Source: Cenococcum geophilum 1.58 (taxonomy: Eukaryota > Ascomycota > Dothideomycetes > Gloniales > Gloniaceae). From it: a stretch of 64,000 nt of DNA. Of this stretch, positions 24,300 to 36,454 are shown piece after piece. The DNA lies in contig KV748183.1 of assembly GCA_001692895.1 (NCBI GenBank), positions 3,286,001 through 3,350,000 of the forward strand, given 5' to 3'. The notes under the pieces were generated by a model, which saw only the letters and a list, made by a program, of their open reading frames with translations, had not been told where the DNA came from and did no database searches. Position 1 is the stretch's first letter. The number at the start of each line of letters is the position of its first letter. Both the position numbers and the translations under genes were made by a program.

Positions 24300-24572
24300 T
24301 CCCCCCTTTAACTGCTATTAATTTAATTTTAAAAATTTTAATTTTATAAATATTATGGCTATAAGAAATATTATAAATATTGCAGTTATAGGAAATGTTA
24401 TAAATATTATAACTATTAGATACAAAGTGGCTAAAGTAGCTAAAGTGGCTAAAGTGGCCCCGGGCTAGCGTAAAGAAGTGTACATGAGCAGATCAGCGGA
24501 TCCAGCTAAAATGACCCCGGGCCAGCCCCGGGCTAGCCCCTAGCTAGCCCCTACCACTCTCCCGTTTTCCTA
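24300..24572. repeat. AT-rich stretch and GC-rich ccccgggctagc repeat
   Basis: No coding signal. First an AT-rich part with taaatatta repeats, then aaagtggct repeated four times, then short repeats of gccccgggctag. The latter contrasts strongly with the AT-rich surroundings and marks the joint between MS-C and Gypsy-A. Confidence 0.5.
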
Positions 24573-25214
24573 ACGTAATTAGCAAAATCTAGGATTAGAT
24601 AGGTAATGCGCAAATCTTTATAAAGATAAATCTAAGATAGGCGTACTATTAGATTAGAATTAAGGAAGGTAATAAATAAAAAGCAGCTTTTAAATTAAGA
24701 GAAGGACTATATAAGCTATTAGTTATATAATTCGGATTAATAAATATACTAGTAATATTTTAGAAACGAATTAACAGTGTATTAGGAGAACACCTTAATA
24801 AGTTTATTATAGTATACCTTAACAATATTATTATCTACTTAATAACTAAGAAAAAACACGGAGAATACGTTAAATAGGTCTTAAAGAGACTATAAGAAGA
24901 ATAGATGCTAGTAGCAATTAAGAAATACAAGTTCTTTACTAGGAAGACCGATTTTATTAAATTTATTATTAAATTAAGTTATATTAGTATAGACCTAAAG
25001 AAAATTAAAGCTATAGTAAGTTAGTAAGAATTAAAAAATGTAATATAGTTAAGGTTATTCTTAGGGTTTTATAACTACTATAAAAGGTTTATAATATAGT
25101 AGTTAAAGAATATTAAACCGTTTACTAGGCTTATAAAAAAAGAGGAACTATAAGTATAGGGAAACGAATAAAGAAAGTTATTTAAGGAACTTAAGGACTT
25201 ATTTACCTAGGAGC
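24573..25214 (+). pseudogene. Gypsy-A reverse transcriptase fragment
   Basis: Colinear with Gypsy-B from 29485. The RT reads FTKIDLRWAYYQIR-like sequence, then the active-site region VYLNNIIIY (24811-24840), in which both Asp residues of the usual YLDDI have become Asn by G-to-A changes. Gypsy-B inserted at 25215 with ggagc as target, and RNase H resumes at 33150. Confidence 0.82.
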
Positions 25215-25639
25215 TGTTACGGACGCTTTAAGTACGATGTTACGACTACTTAGAGAAGAGACGGAAGAAGCTAGTTAGTTAATTTAGGCACGGTCCAAAA
25301 TAGAGCCGATAGAACTATATGACGAGGAATGGTAACCAAGGTCATATAATATACTACGTATTAAATAAGAGGAACAAGAGGAACTTATATACCTTATATA
25401 TAAGACGTACATCACATATAAGGAGGATTTCATAGGAGTACGGTTGTGTATTTAAGGACCCTCAGTCCTTACCTAGATAGTTCCTCCCTTGTAGTAATTC
25501 TCAGAATATAATTAAAGTTAATCTATTAGGCAACCACTCCACTAGTTATTATTACGTTGTTAACTTTTATACTTACATTTCCTATACACCTAGCCTAATA
25601 ACAAGCCTATCGTAGTTCTTGCTATAAGGTTCCGTTACA
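25215..25639 (+). repeat. Gypsy-B 5' LTR
   Basis: 425 bp, tgttacgg to ccgttaca. Except for the roughly 15-bp deletion in the partner, differences to 32740-33149 are mostly C/T and G/A. Confidence 0.92.
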
Positions 25640-25683
25640 CAATCACTACCTAGTTACAGTATTAATATAAGAAGTCAAACAAC

Positions 25684-28600
25684 ATGCTACTAAAAGCAGC
25701 CACTACAACGCTATTGACGGCAGCAACTACTTTAAGGACAGGAGGTGATACTAGTATGGCAGATACTAACTTATAGTAACCTGTAACGGTCGGACAGCTA
25801 TAGGAAATAGTTAACTAGCTAACAGCTAATAATACAATATTAGAAGAAAGATTTAATAGGATAGGAGCAGTAAAGATTAAGCTACTATTAATTAAGAGAT
25901 TTATAGGAGAGAGGTTAAAGCTTAAAGGATTCCTTACGTAGATGCACTTTAAGGTCTTACAGGAGGGAGCAAAGTTACCTACACCCGTGGATCGGATAGC
26001 CTATATAGGACTATTCTTATCAAGAAAAGCACTTAAGTGGTTTAAATCTTACCTTACGGAGATATAGGCAAACGGGATAACGACCACTAACTAAGACGTG
26101 TAATTTATATTCTTAAGTTAGGAAGGATTCGCAGAATAACTTATACAGATATTTAGAGACCTAGAAGAAATAACTATAGCGGAAANAAAACTCNAGAACC
26201 TNATNTAACNAACTTTAGTAATTAAGTATATAANNTAGTTCNAGACACTAGTAATATAAGTAAAGTGGAATAATAGGGCGCTTATGGCATAGTATAAATA
26301 GGGACTTAAGGCTAAAGTCTAGGACGTAATTATCCTAATAAAGGATACGGATACCCTAAGAGAACTAATAGATTAGGCGATTAAGATTAATAATTAGATC
26401 TACTAAAGGGAATAGGCTAAGAGAGGCTAGGATAGAGTTCTATAGTTGTATAAGGCGTAGAGTACGCAATAATAAAAGCTAAGTTAAAAACTATGGTATA
26501 GCGCAGAGCTAATAGACCTAAGTGGTACTAAAGAAGCCTATAAAAAATAAAGTAAACTATAAAAACCTAGAGGATAAGGATTAAGTAATTAAAGATCTAA
26601 GAAGCAGAGGCCGAATCAGGGATCTTAGCAGCAGAAGACATTTAGGCGGACTCTATAGCAAGAGAAATGGTTTAAAGAAGGAGCTTATATAAATTACGGA
26701 AAACAGGGTTATTACGTTAGAGACTATAGAAGTAGGCAGAGTTACTACGTAGTAAAAGGTATAAGACTAGCAGACAATATATACGTATAAAGGGACAATA
26801 ATATACTATAAGGAACAAAAGAATGTTTAATTAGAAGTTTTGCGTTTTATTACAATAACGTATACTAAATTTATAAGGATACTAAGTATAGCGTAAGCTA
26901 TTAGCTATAAGAGCTAGCACCTATAGGATATAGAGGAACTAATAAACTAGTTCATAGATCGGACATTATAGATAATGAATTTAACCTAGGCAAAATATTC
27001 CGTGACAATAAGGCAATAAGGGCCGCTTACTAGGAGTAAGCAGACCTTAGAGAAGTTATACTAAAGGTAAAAGATAATTCTACTACAGAATAGGGAACAT
27101 TAGTAGGGATCAAAACCCCACTAGATATAATGTCTATCGCTTCGCAAGACGTAAGAGAAGTAAGATAGCGAACTACTTCGGCACTTAATAAAGGCAAAAG
27201 GCTAACGGCTTAAGATTCTTATAGCGAGATAAGAGATAACCAAGATTCTTAGAATAAGATAAGGTAAGCTTAAGGACCTATAATGGACAATAACCAATAG
27301 AGCAGAGCAGCAGCTTAGTTTAAAAATATATAAATAAGCTTAGGACGGAAGTTCCCATAGGTATAAGATTCTTAGGACGAGATAAGTGAGATTTAAGACT
27401 CTTAAGACGAGATAAGAATACTAAGTAAGCCTAGTTAGACTAAGGCTGGAGCTAAGCTTAAGTTAGAAGCAAGCTTAGGATTAAAGAACCTAAGGGGTTA
27501 AGAATTTGGAGTGTAAATTAGGACACCCACAAATAAGAGGCAAGGGGCTTCTTTATAGATTAGAGAATCTGCGGCATAAACAGCAATTAGACTAGGAGAT
27601 AAATATATAGACCTAGAGGATTTACTAGTTAAACAAAGTGTTTGGACTAAAGATTAAAAAGTTAATACTAGGATTAAAAAGTAAGACGACTTTAAGGATT
27701 AGAGCGTAAGGTATAAACTAAAAGAAACCATAGAAGAATTTAGGTAAAGAATTATTGTATAGCAAGAACAGAAACTAGATAAAAGATCTAGTATATTGGG
27801 ACGTATAAAGGACAGAGCACTAGTATAAAGAATTACTAATAGNCNNAGANTAGGTATACTAAGAGCTAAGTAGCTTACTAAACTGGAAGATAAAGAGGAT
27901 TTAGGGATTTTAACTAGGTTCAAGGAATAATATATAAAAGGCTATTACAATACAGCAATAAGAAGATACTTCCTTATAGATAGACCATATACACTCCAGT
28001 AGCTATACCAAAAGTAGTATAGACAAAGGCACAATAATAAGTAGGAAGATTTCTATATATAGTTAGATGAAAAAGCTATCTAGGACTACCTAATTATAGA
28101 GAAGGCTATAACACATATTAAAGGAGCCTTAATTATAACGTTAAAGGATCTAAAGGAATATTTAGAGGACTAAAGAAGCAAGAGACGCATCTTAGTACCT
28201 ATGAATAAAGTTATAATATTTAGATCAGCACGATAAAGGTTTAAACTTAGGGATAAGGACGAGCTAAGAGTTAACCTAAAGTACCTAGTATACCATACGT
28301 TATTATAAATTGCGTGCGTAGATAATATATGCGAAATGTATAAGAATCCGAAGGAAAAGAATCGGAAATACCCTATAAGGATATACTGGATAATGGACGA
28401 GTAATAGTACAGGAATGCTAAATATATGCATGGATAGCATCCAGCAGAGGTCTAAGAGGAAGGAAGTTTAGTACTTTAATTAGGAAGATTCCTTATAGAA
28501 GAATACTTAGACGGATAACAGTGGTAGGAATGCCTAGAAAATATATGTCTATAGCATATTAAAGATAAAAAGTAAACTAGGTATTAGCTAAAGAGCGAGC

Positions 28601-31600
28601 TAAGCATACTAGGATTAAGTAGCTAATAGTTAGGAAAAGCGGAGGCCTACGGGACCAGAGGGAGCTAGTAGTAAAGCCTTAAACCCTTAAAGGAATTTAA
28701 GGATGACACCTAAATTTACGAGTTAATTGGTAAGATTAGCAGTTTAAAGCGCTAATAGATAGTGGAGTAATGTAAAACTATATCTTACTAGCAGTAGTTA
28801 AGAGAATGGGACTACCTTATAGACAAAAGAAGCAATTTTACCTATTAGTTACGATTTTAGGAGATCCAATAACCTATAGAGGAGGGATTATTAATCTTAA
28901 ACAGGACCTATTTAGATAACTATTAAAGGGAGACAAATTAAGATGTCTTTTAATATCCTACCATTAGGACGAGATGAGGTAGTATTAGGTATACCTTAGT
29001 TATAGGAATACAATCTAAGGATCGATTAGATTATAGGTTAGGTCGATATTAGAGATACTTAACGCCGTAAGATGTAATAATAAGCTAAGTTAGTATAGTA
29101 CTAAGTAGGAGCAACCTATAAAGAAATAGAAAAAGGACTAAGTTACGTACTAAAGAGATACTATAAGTATAGTAAGAAACTATGGTTACCAGAAAGTGAA
29201 AAGCTATTAGAATATATAGCATAGGACTATAAGATAGAGTTAGAACTAGGAATAAGTCTAAAGTTCTTTTCAATCTATAAGCTTACTAAAGAGGAAGGTA
29301 GAGCATTAAAAGAGTTTATCTAAGAAAATCTATAAAAGGGATACATTAGACCATTGCAGTTATTAGCGGGTTATCCAGTACTATTCGTACTAAAGAAGAA
29401 TGGCAAACTAAGGCTGTGTATTAACTATAGATAGTTAAACAGCATTATTAGGAAGGATAGGTATCCTTTACCCTTAATTAGCGAAATCTAAAACAGGATA
29501 GGTAATGCGTAAATCTTCACGAAAATAGATCTAAGATGGGCGTACTATTAGATTAGAATTAAAAAAGGCGATAAATAGAAGGCAGCCTTTAGGTTAAAGG
29601 AAGGACTATATAAACCATTAGTTATGTAATTTAGGCTTATAAACGTACTAGTAACGTTCCAGAAGCGTATTAACAATGTATTAGGAGAATACTTAGATGA
29701 ATTTGTTATAATATATCTTAACAATATTATTATCTACTTAATAACTAAGGAAGAACATAGGGAACACGTTAAATAGGTTTTAAAAAGACTATAAGAAGAA
29801 CAGATGCTAGTAGCAATTGAGAAATGCAAGTTCTTTACTAGGAAGACCAATTTTGTTAAATTTATTATTAAACTAGGCTAACTTAGCATAGATCTAAAGA
29901 AGATTAAGGCTATAGTAAATTGGCAAAAACTAAAGAATATTATATAGTTAAGATTATTCCTAGGGTTTTGTAATTACTATAGAAGGTTTATAGCGCAGTG
30001 GTTAAAGGATATTAAGCCACTTACGAGGTTAATAGGGAAAGAAAAACCATAGGCGTAGGGAGAGGAATAAAAAGAACTCTTTAAGAAAGTTAAGGAGTTG
30101 TTCACCTAAGAGCTAGTTCTTAAGATCTATTAACTAGGACTAGAGACGGTTATAAAGACAGATACATTAGACTATATACTAGGGGCGTGCTTTATATAAA
30201 GACATTAAAATAGATGGCACCCAGTAGCATACTATAGTTAAAAGATAACACTACTAGAGTTAAACTATAACATCTATAATAAGGAGTTATTAGGTATAAT
30301 TACAGCATTAAAGGAATAAAGAGTATTCTTATAAGGTATAGAGAAACTATTTATAGTTAAAATAGATTATAAGAACCTAACAGGATTCCTAATAATAAAG
30401 GAACTTAATTAAAGACAGGTTAAATGGGCAGAAATGCTTACAAAATACTATTTTAAGATTTAGTATACTAAGGGTACAGATAATACGCGGGCAGATACTC
30501 TAAGCCGTAAAGCTAAACTATAAAATAAGGAGAAGCCATTAGGGGCTTTATTGCGAAAAGATATAGACGGATTAATTAGGTACAATCATCCAAAAATTAT
30601 AGCAACTTAAGAAGATAATAAACTAAAGAAAGTCTACAAGACACCAGAAAGCTTTTAGGCATAAAGAATTCTAAAAGCACAGCTAGAAGATTTATAGATA
30701 GATATATACGAAAACCGAGAAGCNAAGTATATCCTAAGAAGCATAGTAGAGTAGTTCGTGGAAGACTTCTATAAGGGACTAACTTAAGGACATAATGGAG
30801 CTATAGGCTTAGTGTTAAGACTTTAGGAGGAGTATATTATTAACGGAATCTAAAGAATAGCTAGGAGGGTTATAAAGGAATGTTTAGATTACTAAAGGAA
30901 TAAACTAATAAGGTATAAGCTATATAGGGGGCTACAACTTATTAAAATACCAGAAAGACTATGGGAGATTATATTATAGGACTTTATTGTTAAGTTGCTA
31001 AAATTAAAAGATCCTATTACCGGATAAGATTATAATGTAATCTTAGTAATAATAGACAAGCTTATAAAGTGGGGATACTTTATAGTATGTACAGAAGAAA
31101 TCTTAGCGGAAGATATCGCTAGAATCTACGTTAAAGAAGTATTTATAAGACATGGGGCACTAAGTAAGATTATATCGGATAAAGATCTAAGATTTATAGT
31201 AGTATTCTAGGAAGTGTTCTTAGCGGAGTAAGGAGTTTAAGTAGTAACTTCTACTGCATACTATCCACAAACAGACGGTTAAACGGAAAGATTAAATTAG
31301 ATACTAGAGCAGTATCTAAGACATTATATCAATTATATATAGAATAATTGGGTATTACTGTTACTAATTATATAGTTTGCATATAATGCAATACCTTAAG
31401 AAGGAATAGGCATATTACCATTTAAGGCAAATTACGGATATAAGCTAAGAATATTGTTATTACTATAGTAAGTAAAGAAAACGAGTAGTATAGCTAAAGA
31501 AAGAATAAAGACGTTAATGAATCTTTATATAGACCTTATAGAATTANTAAAGAANGTATAAGANAGAATAAAAAGGTACTATAATGCTAAGAGATCTAAG

Positions 31601-31990
31601 GGACTAAATCTTAAGGAGGGAGATAAAGTATAGCTACTATATAAAAATTTTAAGAGTTAATGACTAAGTAAGAAGTTAGACTANNTTAAANTAGGACCTT
31701 TTAAAATTANNTAAANNATTTNACTNNTTANNTTTAAGTTAAACCTACTAGCTAGGATAAAGATCTACCCTATATAGCACATCGCAATGCTAGAGCTAGC
31801 ATATAGGAATACTAAGCTACCGGTTTATAAAGCAGACACGTATAAAGGATAAGAAGAAGATAAATAGTAAGTATTAAAGATCGTTAATTATAAGGACATT
31901 AATAACGAAATATGGTACGAGGTTAAGTGGATAAGCTATACTAAGACTACCTAGGAGCTACTAGAGAATTTAAAGAACGCTATAGAAAAG
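25684..31990 (+). pseudogene. Gypsy-B gag-pol polyprotein, RIP-inactivated
   Basis: From ATG 25684 (MLLKAATT). The zinc knuckle near 26680-26740 is decayed (Cys to Tyr). The protease motif ALIDSG is at 28749-28766. RT spans about 29250-29900 with IYLNNIIIY at 29710-29740, both catalytic Asp residues changed to Asn. RNase H lies around 30130-30500 (DYILGACFI, then AYYS). The integrase core is at about 30950-31400 (DFIVKLLKLK, then STAYYPQTDGQTERLNQ with a stop), and the chromodomain-like tail is near 31910-32000 (YEVKWISYTKTT). N bases occur at 26186-26235, 27843-27850, 30724 and 31547-31735. A short open frame at 32002-32217 continues past the chromodomain and is not a separate gene. Confidence 0.88.
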
Positions 31991-32219
31991 GTATAGGAGT
32001 ATTGGAAGAGATTAGGTTAGGTAGTATTAATAAAAAAGGATTGCTAAAGAATGAGTTACCTAAGGGGGACCTAAGAAGAGCAGTTACTGAATTACTTAGA
32101 TCTATTTCCTTCTCTGTTGGAGGAAAGTCCGTTTTTTTATTACTTAGTTCCTATAAACCTTATTTTATAAGTTTCTACTCCTTAAAACAAACCTTCTTAC
32201 GAACCTTCTTAAGATAAAG

Positions 32220-32739
32220 TAGATAAGTAGACGCCGTAATTTGAGCATTTAGGGCCTTCTATTCCACGTTACGAGAACGTTCTAACTTAGTAAGGGCTTA
32301 CGATAGTTCACTATCTAGCTACGTAGCAGCAGATTAAACATAAAACCCTAAGATAAATTAATTAGGGAACTAGATAACTATTAAGAGTAATAGGTCGCGT
32401 ATATTTAGCATTAAAAGTAGAGCGAACATCACAGGATAAATAAACATTCGCTTTAGTACACTTTAAGTAAGAGGACGGTTGTTATAAAGATGGGTTCGCT
32501 AACATAATATAAACCAATCCCTCTTTCAAATAACGAGAACATGGAGACGGTATAATTTTACTAAGAGATAATATTGCAGCGACAGTGCGAGTACGACGTT
32601 GGGCGTGTAAAGAAGAAATTACTTTAGGTATAATAAGTAATAATATTAACCAAATTAATTAAACGGATATTATACCTCTAGTGAATAACTTAAAGATATT
32701 TTAAATCTTTAAGGACAAAAATAAAGAGGAGGGAGATAG
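32220..32739 (+). other. Gypsy-B 3' untranslated region and polypurine tract
   Basis: Noncoding, ending in the purine run ataaagaggagggagatag (32721-32739) directly before the 3' LTR, as required for plus-strand priming. The same tract precedes the Gypsy-A 3' LTR. No gene is seen. Confidence 0.7.
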
Positions 32740-33149
32740 TATTACGGACGCTTTAAGTACAATATTATAACTACTTGAAGAAAAGACAGAAGAAGCTAGT
32801 TGGTTAATTTAGGCATAGTTTAGGATAGAGCTAATAGAACTATATAACGAGGAATAGTAACTAAGGTTATATAATATGCTACGTATTAAACAAAAGGAAT
32901 AAGAGGAACTTACGTACCTTATATATAAGACGTATATTACGTATAAGGAGGATTTTATAGGAGTACGGTTATGTATTTAAGGACCCTTAGTTCCTCCCTT
33001 GTAGTAATTCTTAGAATATAATTAGAGTTAATCTATTAGGCAACCACTCTACTAGTTATTATTACGTTATTGACTTTTATATTTATATTTCCTACACACC
33101 TAGCCTAATAACGAGCCTATCGTAGTTCTTACTATAAGGTTCCGTTATA
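32740..33149 (+). repeat. Gypsy-B 3' LTR
   Basis: 410 bp, starting tattacgg (G to A at the second base) and ending ccgttata (C to A-side transition at the terminal CA). It is followed by target duplication ggagc. Confidence 0.9.
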
Positions 33150-33549
33150 GGAGCTAATTCTTAAAATCTACTAATTAGGGTTAGATATAGTTATAGAAAT
33201 AAATATATTAGACTTTATATTAGGAGTATATTTGCTATAAAAGTATAAAAATGCATAGCATTTAGTGGCATACTATAGTCAAAAGATAACACCATTAGAG
33301 TTAAACTATAACGTCTATAATAAGGAGTTATTAGGTATAGCTATAGCACTAAAAAAATAGAGAGTATTCTTATAAGGCGTAGAAAAACTATTTATAGTTA
33401 AAACGGATTATAAGAACCTAATAGGGTTTCTAATAATAAAAGAACTTAATTATAGATAAGTTAGATAGGCAAAAATACTTATAGAATACTATTTTAAAAT
33501 TTAGTATACTAAAGGAACTAAGAATATAAGAGTAGACGCGCTTAGTAAA
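33150..33549 (+). pseudogene. Gypsy-A RNase H fragment
   Basis: Continues the frame broken at 25214: ELILKIY, then DFILGVYLL, VAYYSQKITPLELNYNVYNKELLGIAIA and RVDALSKK. This is the Ty3/Gypsy RNase H region, colinear with Gypsy-B 30110-30500. It ends where Copia-3 inserted with target aaaac. Confidence 0.82.
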
Positions 33550-33554
33550 AAAAC

Positions 33555-33731
33555 TGTTAGTATTACCTGGGGGGGTACTGTAATTGCAATATAAGGTAAC
33601 AGGTTCTTTAATTTATTCGTGTTCTTTCGCAAAGGATTATAAGGATCGCGGTACCTAAATAGGGGGCTAATAAGTCACTATAAGGATGACTAATTAGAGA
33701 TATAACTACGTAACCTCTACTTATACAGACA
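33555..33731 (-). repeat. Copia-3 left LTR
   Basis: 177 bp on the plus strand from tgttagtatt to tacagaca. It matches 36274-36449 with transitions and a 1-bp length change. It includes a cctggggggg word and a tcacngtaaggatgac stretch. Confidence 0.9.
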
Positions 33732-33834
33732 CTGGCGATATTTATAAAAAGGAAAGAAGGTAAGAAAGTATAAAGGAGAAGTATATAGGTTAACAGGTGC
33801 TTAGGGCAGTAATCGCGAATGTCTTGGGTATTGT

Positions 33835-33945
33835 AAATATTACGGATATTACAGACGTTGCGGATATTGTTATGGATATTGCGGATATCGCTACGGATAT
33901 TGCGAATATTGCGGATATTATAAACATTTAGATATTGCGGTAGAG
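33835..33945 (+). repeat. gcggatatt-type tandem repeat in the Copia-3 3' region
   Basis: About ten copies of a 9-bp unit gcggatatt with variants such as acggatatt and atggatatt, in the noncoding region between gag and the left LTR. Confidence 0.75.
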
Positions 33946-34082
33946 ACAGGTAGGCGCGTATAAGGTATTACTAAGGTGTCCTATGATAGAGCGTAGTTAA
34001 AGTTAAAACTAAAGGTATAGCGGCTTTAAAAGGTATAAAAGTTATTATAAACTATAGGGGAAGCAGGTAGAAGGGCTAAGTC

Positions 34083-35867
34083 CTATCCGTTGTCGTTAAA
34101 ATAACAGTTAAGGAAGTTAATATTAACGGTAAGGTCGGGAGGGTTATTATTATAGAGGTAGGTGGCGCTCTTGCCCTTATTATTACTACTCTTATTATTA
34201 ATATTACCGCGCCTTACTATACTAGGTTCCGTACTATTAGGCTCTATACTATTAGGCTCTATATTACCCGTAAGGCTATAGGCAAAAACATTATTATTTA
34301 TAGACGTAACTATATTCTTAGCCATTTTAATTAGTATTAGTCCGTTTAAGATTATAAAGTACTTAATACTATAGTCGTTATAAAAGAAGTTATTGCTAGT
34401 AGGAACTGTAGTTAGGGTTAATGTATTAAATGCCATAGCCGTTATATCCTTATTAAAGTCGTTGTCAATATTATTATCCACGAGGTACTAATAGACATAT
34501 CTTTTAAATCCTTCTCTTACTTTATTACGTTTTTCTTTAGTATACCTAATTAACCAATAGTCTCCTTTCTTATACACGAAGCACGTCCTAGCATTATTAC
34601 TATAACGATTATTTAATAAACTTAGTTAAGACGTTAGTTGGTAGTAGTGACGGTCAGTAAAGAATACGTCCGTAGGCTATTTCGTAGGCTATAAAAACAT
34701 ATTAGCGGGTTGTCCTATAGTACTATTAATCTTCTTATAAGTAATAATTGACAATTATAGGCTGTTTATAAGGCTAGTGAGTGTAGTAGGCGGGTTAGAG
34801 CAAGCTGCCTAGCAAGCAGTGACGTCTTAATAAGCGATAATAAGCTTATTGTGTAGGAAGTCGTCGTTGCGAAGGTTAGCGTTAAGACCATACTATAAAT
34901 AACGGAGGTCGTTAAGCAGTAGCTGTAGGCAGTCCCCTATAGACTTACCTTCATTTTTTATTATTACGGTCTTTAAGGTTATAGCGTTCCATTTTGCTAA
35001 GATTCCACGCTTATATTCTAGTCCTTTAAAGTAGTTATATACGGCATTATAGATGCTATTAAAGGTGGTATAAGTTGCCTTGTTCTTATAGTAGAAGTTA
35101 AAAGCAATACCCCATAGCATCATCAGAAAGCCTTTAATCTTTACCTCTTATAGTATATTAACCCTATTATAAAGGTCGTTGAAAATCATAAGCTTACGGT
35201 TAAAGTTATTATCCTCTCCACTGTACTTGCTTTCCTCCATATATATCTTTACTAAGGTTGCTAAGTCTCTACTATAGGTAGTGGCTTTAGCTTCTATAGA
35301 AGGAGCTGTAACGTTTATGGGGGGAGCCGTGACGTTCGTAGAGGGGGCCGTGACGTCCGTAGGGGGAGCCGTAACATTCGTAGGTGAGGGAGGCTTGGCC
35401 GTAGGGAGGTTATTCGAGACAGCTGGGGTCGGGGTAGGTGCCGTTAAGGGAGTTAATAAACGTAATTTAAGACGGCGGTTAATAATATACAAATTAAAGC
35501 GTCCTTTATTATCGATATATAGCTTAATTTCTGCATCTAACTATTTTATAGGGTTATCTTTGTAGGCAATATTATATAGTACTTATAGTACTAACTTACT
35601 CTTCTTATTAAAGACCCATACTCCGTTACGTTGGAGTAGTTATTTAAGTCCCGTAAGTATAGGCCTATTAGCGTCTTTAAATATCTATACCTCAAAATTA
35701 TTAAAGTCCTCTTAGTATAATTCCTATAGGCTTTTGTCTTTAAAGTTATATTTAGTATACTTATTAATTTTAAAGTTAATATAGTTGGTAATGTCTTCTG
35801 CGGTAGTCTCGTTGGTTAAGGTAATTCTATTGCTCTAGTTCGGATGTTGGGTTCCTGTGTTAGACAT
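34083..35867 (-). pseudogene. Copia-3 gag, partly open
   Basis: It starts at ATG 35867-35865 (MSNTGTQHPN). The product would be a nucleocapsid-type Gag. After a Pro/Thr-rich linker with repeated NVTAPP-like units (about 35400-35290) comes a capsid-like part (LATLVKIYMEESKYSG, colinear with Copia-1 LANLAKLYTDESKYSS). A zinc-knuckle remnant CFVYKKGDYW lies near 34580, with the second Cys changed to Tyr. The Asn-rich tail ends at the stop near 34083. Only scattered TAG/TAA codons interrupt it. No protease active site, integrase or RT follows. It is a pseudogene, but the best preserved retroelement frame in the window. Confidence 0.8.
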
Positions 35868-35879
35868 GATTAACTGGCG

Positions 35880-36273
35880 TAGATTGTAGTGTAGGTTGTG
35901 GTCTTACGTGTTAAGCGGTTAATGGGTATTAGGGGGTACTGGCGCTCAGTAAAGAGGTCATACTGGGTATTGATTTTGCGTGGTGGACGCGAACCGAACA
36001 AAGCCTTGGTAGGAGTCGGTTCTTCTTAGCAAACGCGACGTAATTGACGGGCCTTAGTAGGAGCGATCGCGTGTTGTCTCTCGTGGTAGATTTTGCGTGA
36101 TGGACGCGAACCGAACGAAGCCTTAGAGGAGTTGGTTCTTTAAGTTCCCAGGGCCTATACAGGAAGGGTTCTCCTTAGTAAACACAACGTGGTTAACGGG
36201 CCTTGGTAGGAGCGATCGCGTAGTGCCTCTCTTCGTAATAACACCTGGCTGATCTGTAATATCAACTAATTAG
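35880..36273 (-). repeat. Copia-3 leader with an imperfect ~130-bp duplication
   Basis: The noncoding leader between LTR and gag. A block with gattttgcgtg, gacgcgaaccgaac and gggccttgtaggagcgatcgcg occurs twice (about 35970-36085 and 36090-36225). CpA and TpG are commoner here than in the flanks, so RIP is weaker. Confidence 0.65.
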
Positions 36274-36449
36274 TGTTAGTATCACCTGGGGGGGTACTGC
36301 AATTGCAATATAAGGTAATAGTTCTTTAATTTATTCATGTTCTTTCGCAGAGGATCGTAAGGATCGCGGTGCCTAAATAGGGGGCTGATGAGTCACCGTA
36401 AGGATGACTAATTAGAGACATAACCACGTAACCTCTACTCGTATAGACA
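36274..36449 (-). repeat. Copia-3 right LTR (5' LTR of the element)
   Basis: 176 bp from tgttagtatc to tatagaca, followed by target duplication aaaac. Confidence 0.9.
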
Positions 36450-36454
36450 AAAAC

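Larger units (their letters stand above)
22617..24572 (+). mobile_element. MS-C: third minisatellite transposon, 3' end lost
   Basis: It starts CATCGGGAAAATATTCGCAGG after TA (22615-22616), inside Gypsy-A where the sister copy reads gaaaatatatg (about 28540). It contains TTGAC repeats (22675-22920, with N bases), a 12-bp array (22970-23360), a 20-bp array (23500-23645), a segment repeated at 23825 and 24212 (ctagttaggaaatc), and a gtacgcag array (23980-24210). The expected ending ttttgccgatg is not found. Instead, an AT stretch and a ccccgggctagc repeat (24300-24572) run into Gypsy-A RT. About 0.95 kb of Gypsy-A is missing at this point, so a deletion or assembly joint is likely. Confidence 0.75.
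25215..33149 (+). mobile_element. Gypsy-B: Ty3/Gypsy retrotransposon nested in Gypsy-A
   Basis: A 7.9-kb element with LTRs 25215-25639 and 32740-33149 and a perfect target duplication ggagc (25210-25214, 33150-33154). It is a close relative of its host Gypsy-A. Domain order gag, protease, RT, RNase H, integrase, chromodomain-like tail is complete. LTR ends TGTTACGG and CCGTTACA are an 8-bp inverted pair. RIP stops run throughout. The 3' LTR lacks about 15 bp near 32980 compared with the 5' LTR. Confidence 0.92.
33555..36449 (-). mobile_element. Copia-3: gag-only, non-autonomous Copia derivative
   Basis: A 2.9-kb element with LTRs 33555-33731 and 36274-36449 (about 177 bp) and a perfect target duplication aaaac (33550-33554, 36450-36454). 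The minus strand encodes a Copia-type gag (35867 to about 34083) similar to Copia-1 gag, but no integrase, RT or RNase H. It would therefore need proteins from another element. Fewer stops break its frame than in the surrounding elements, leaving open stretches of 114, 76 and 132 codons. The minus-strand 9-mer ctaattagt lies next to the 5' LTR, as in the other Copia elements. Confidence 0.88.

Noticed and set aside
32002..32217. 71-codon open frame at the end of Gypsy-B
   Set aside because: It follows the chromodomain in the 3' part of the element and has no recognisable motif; probably a remnant of the polyprotein end or UTR.
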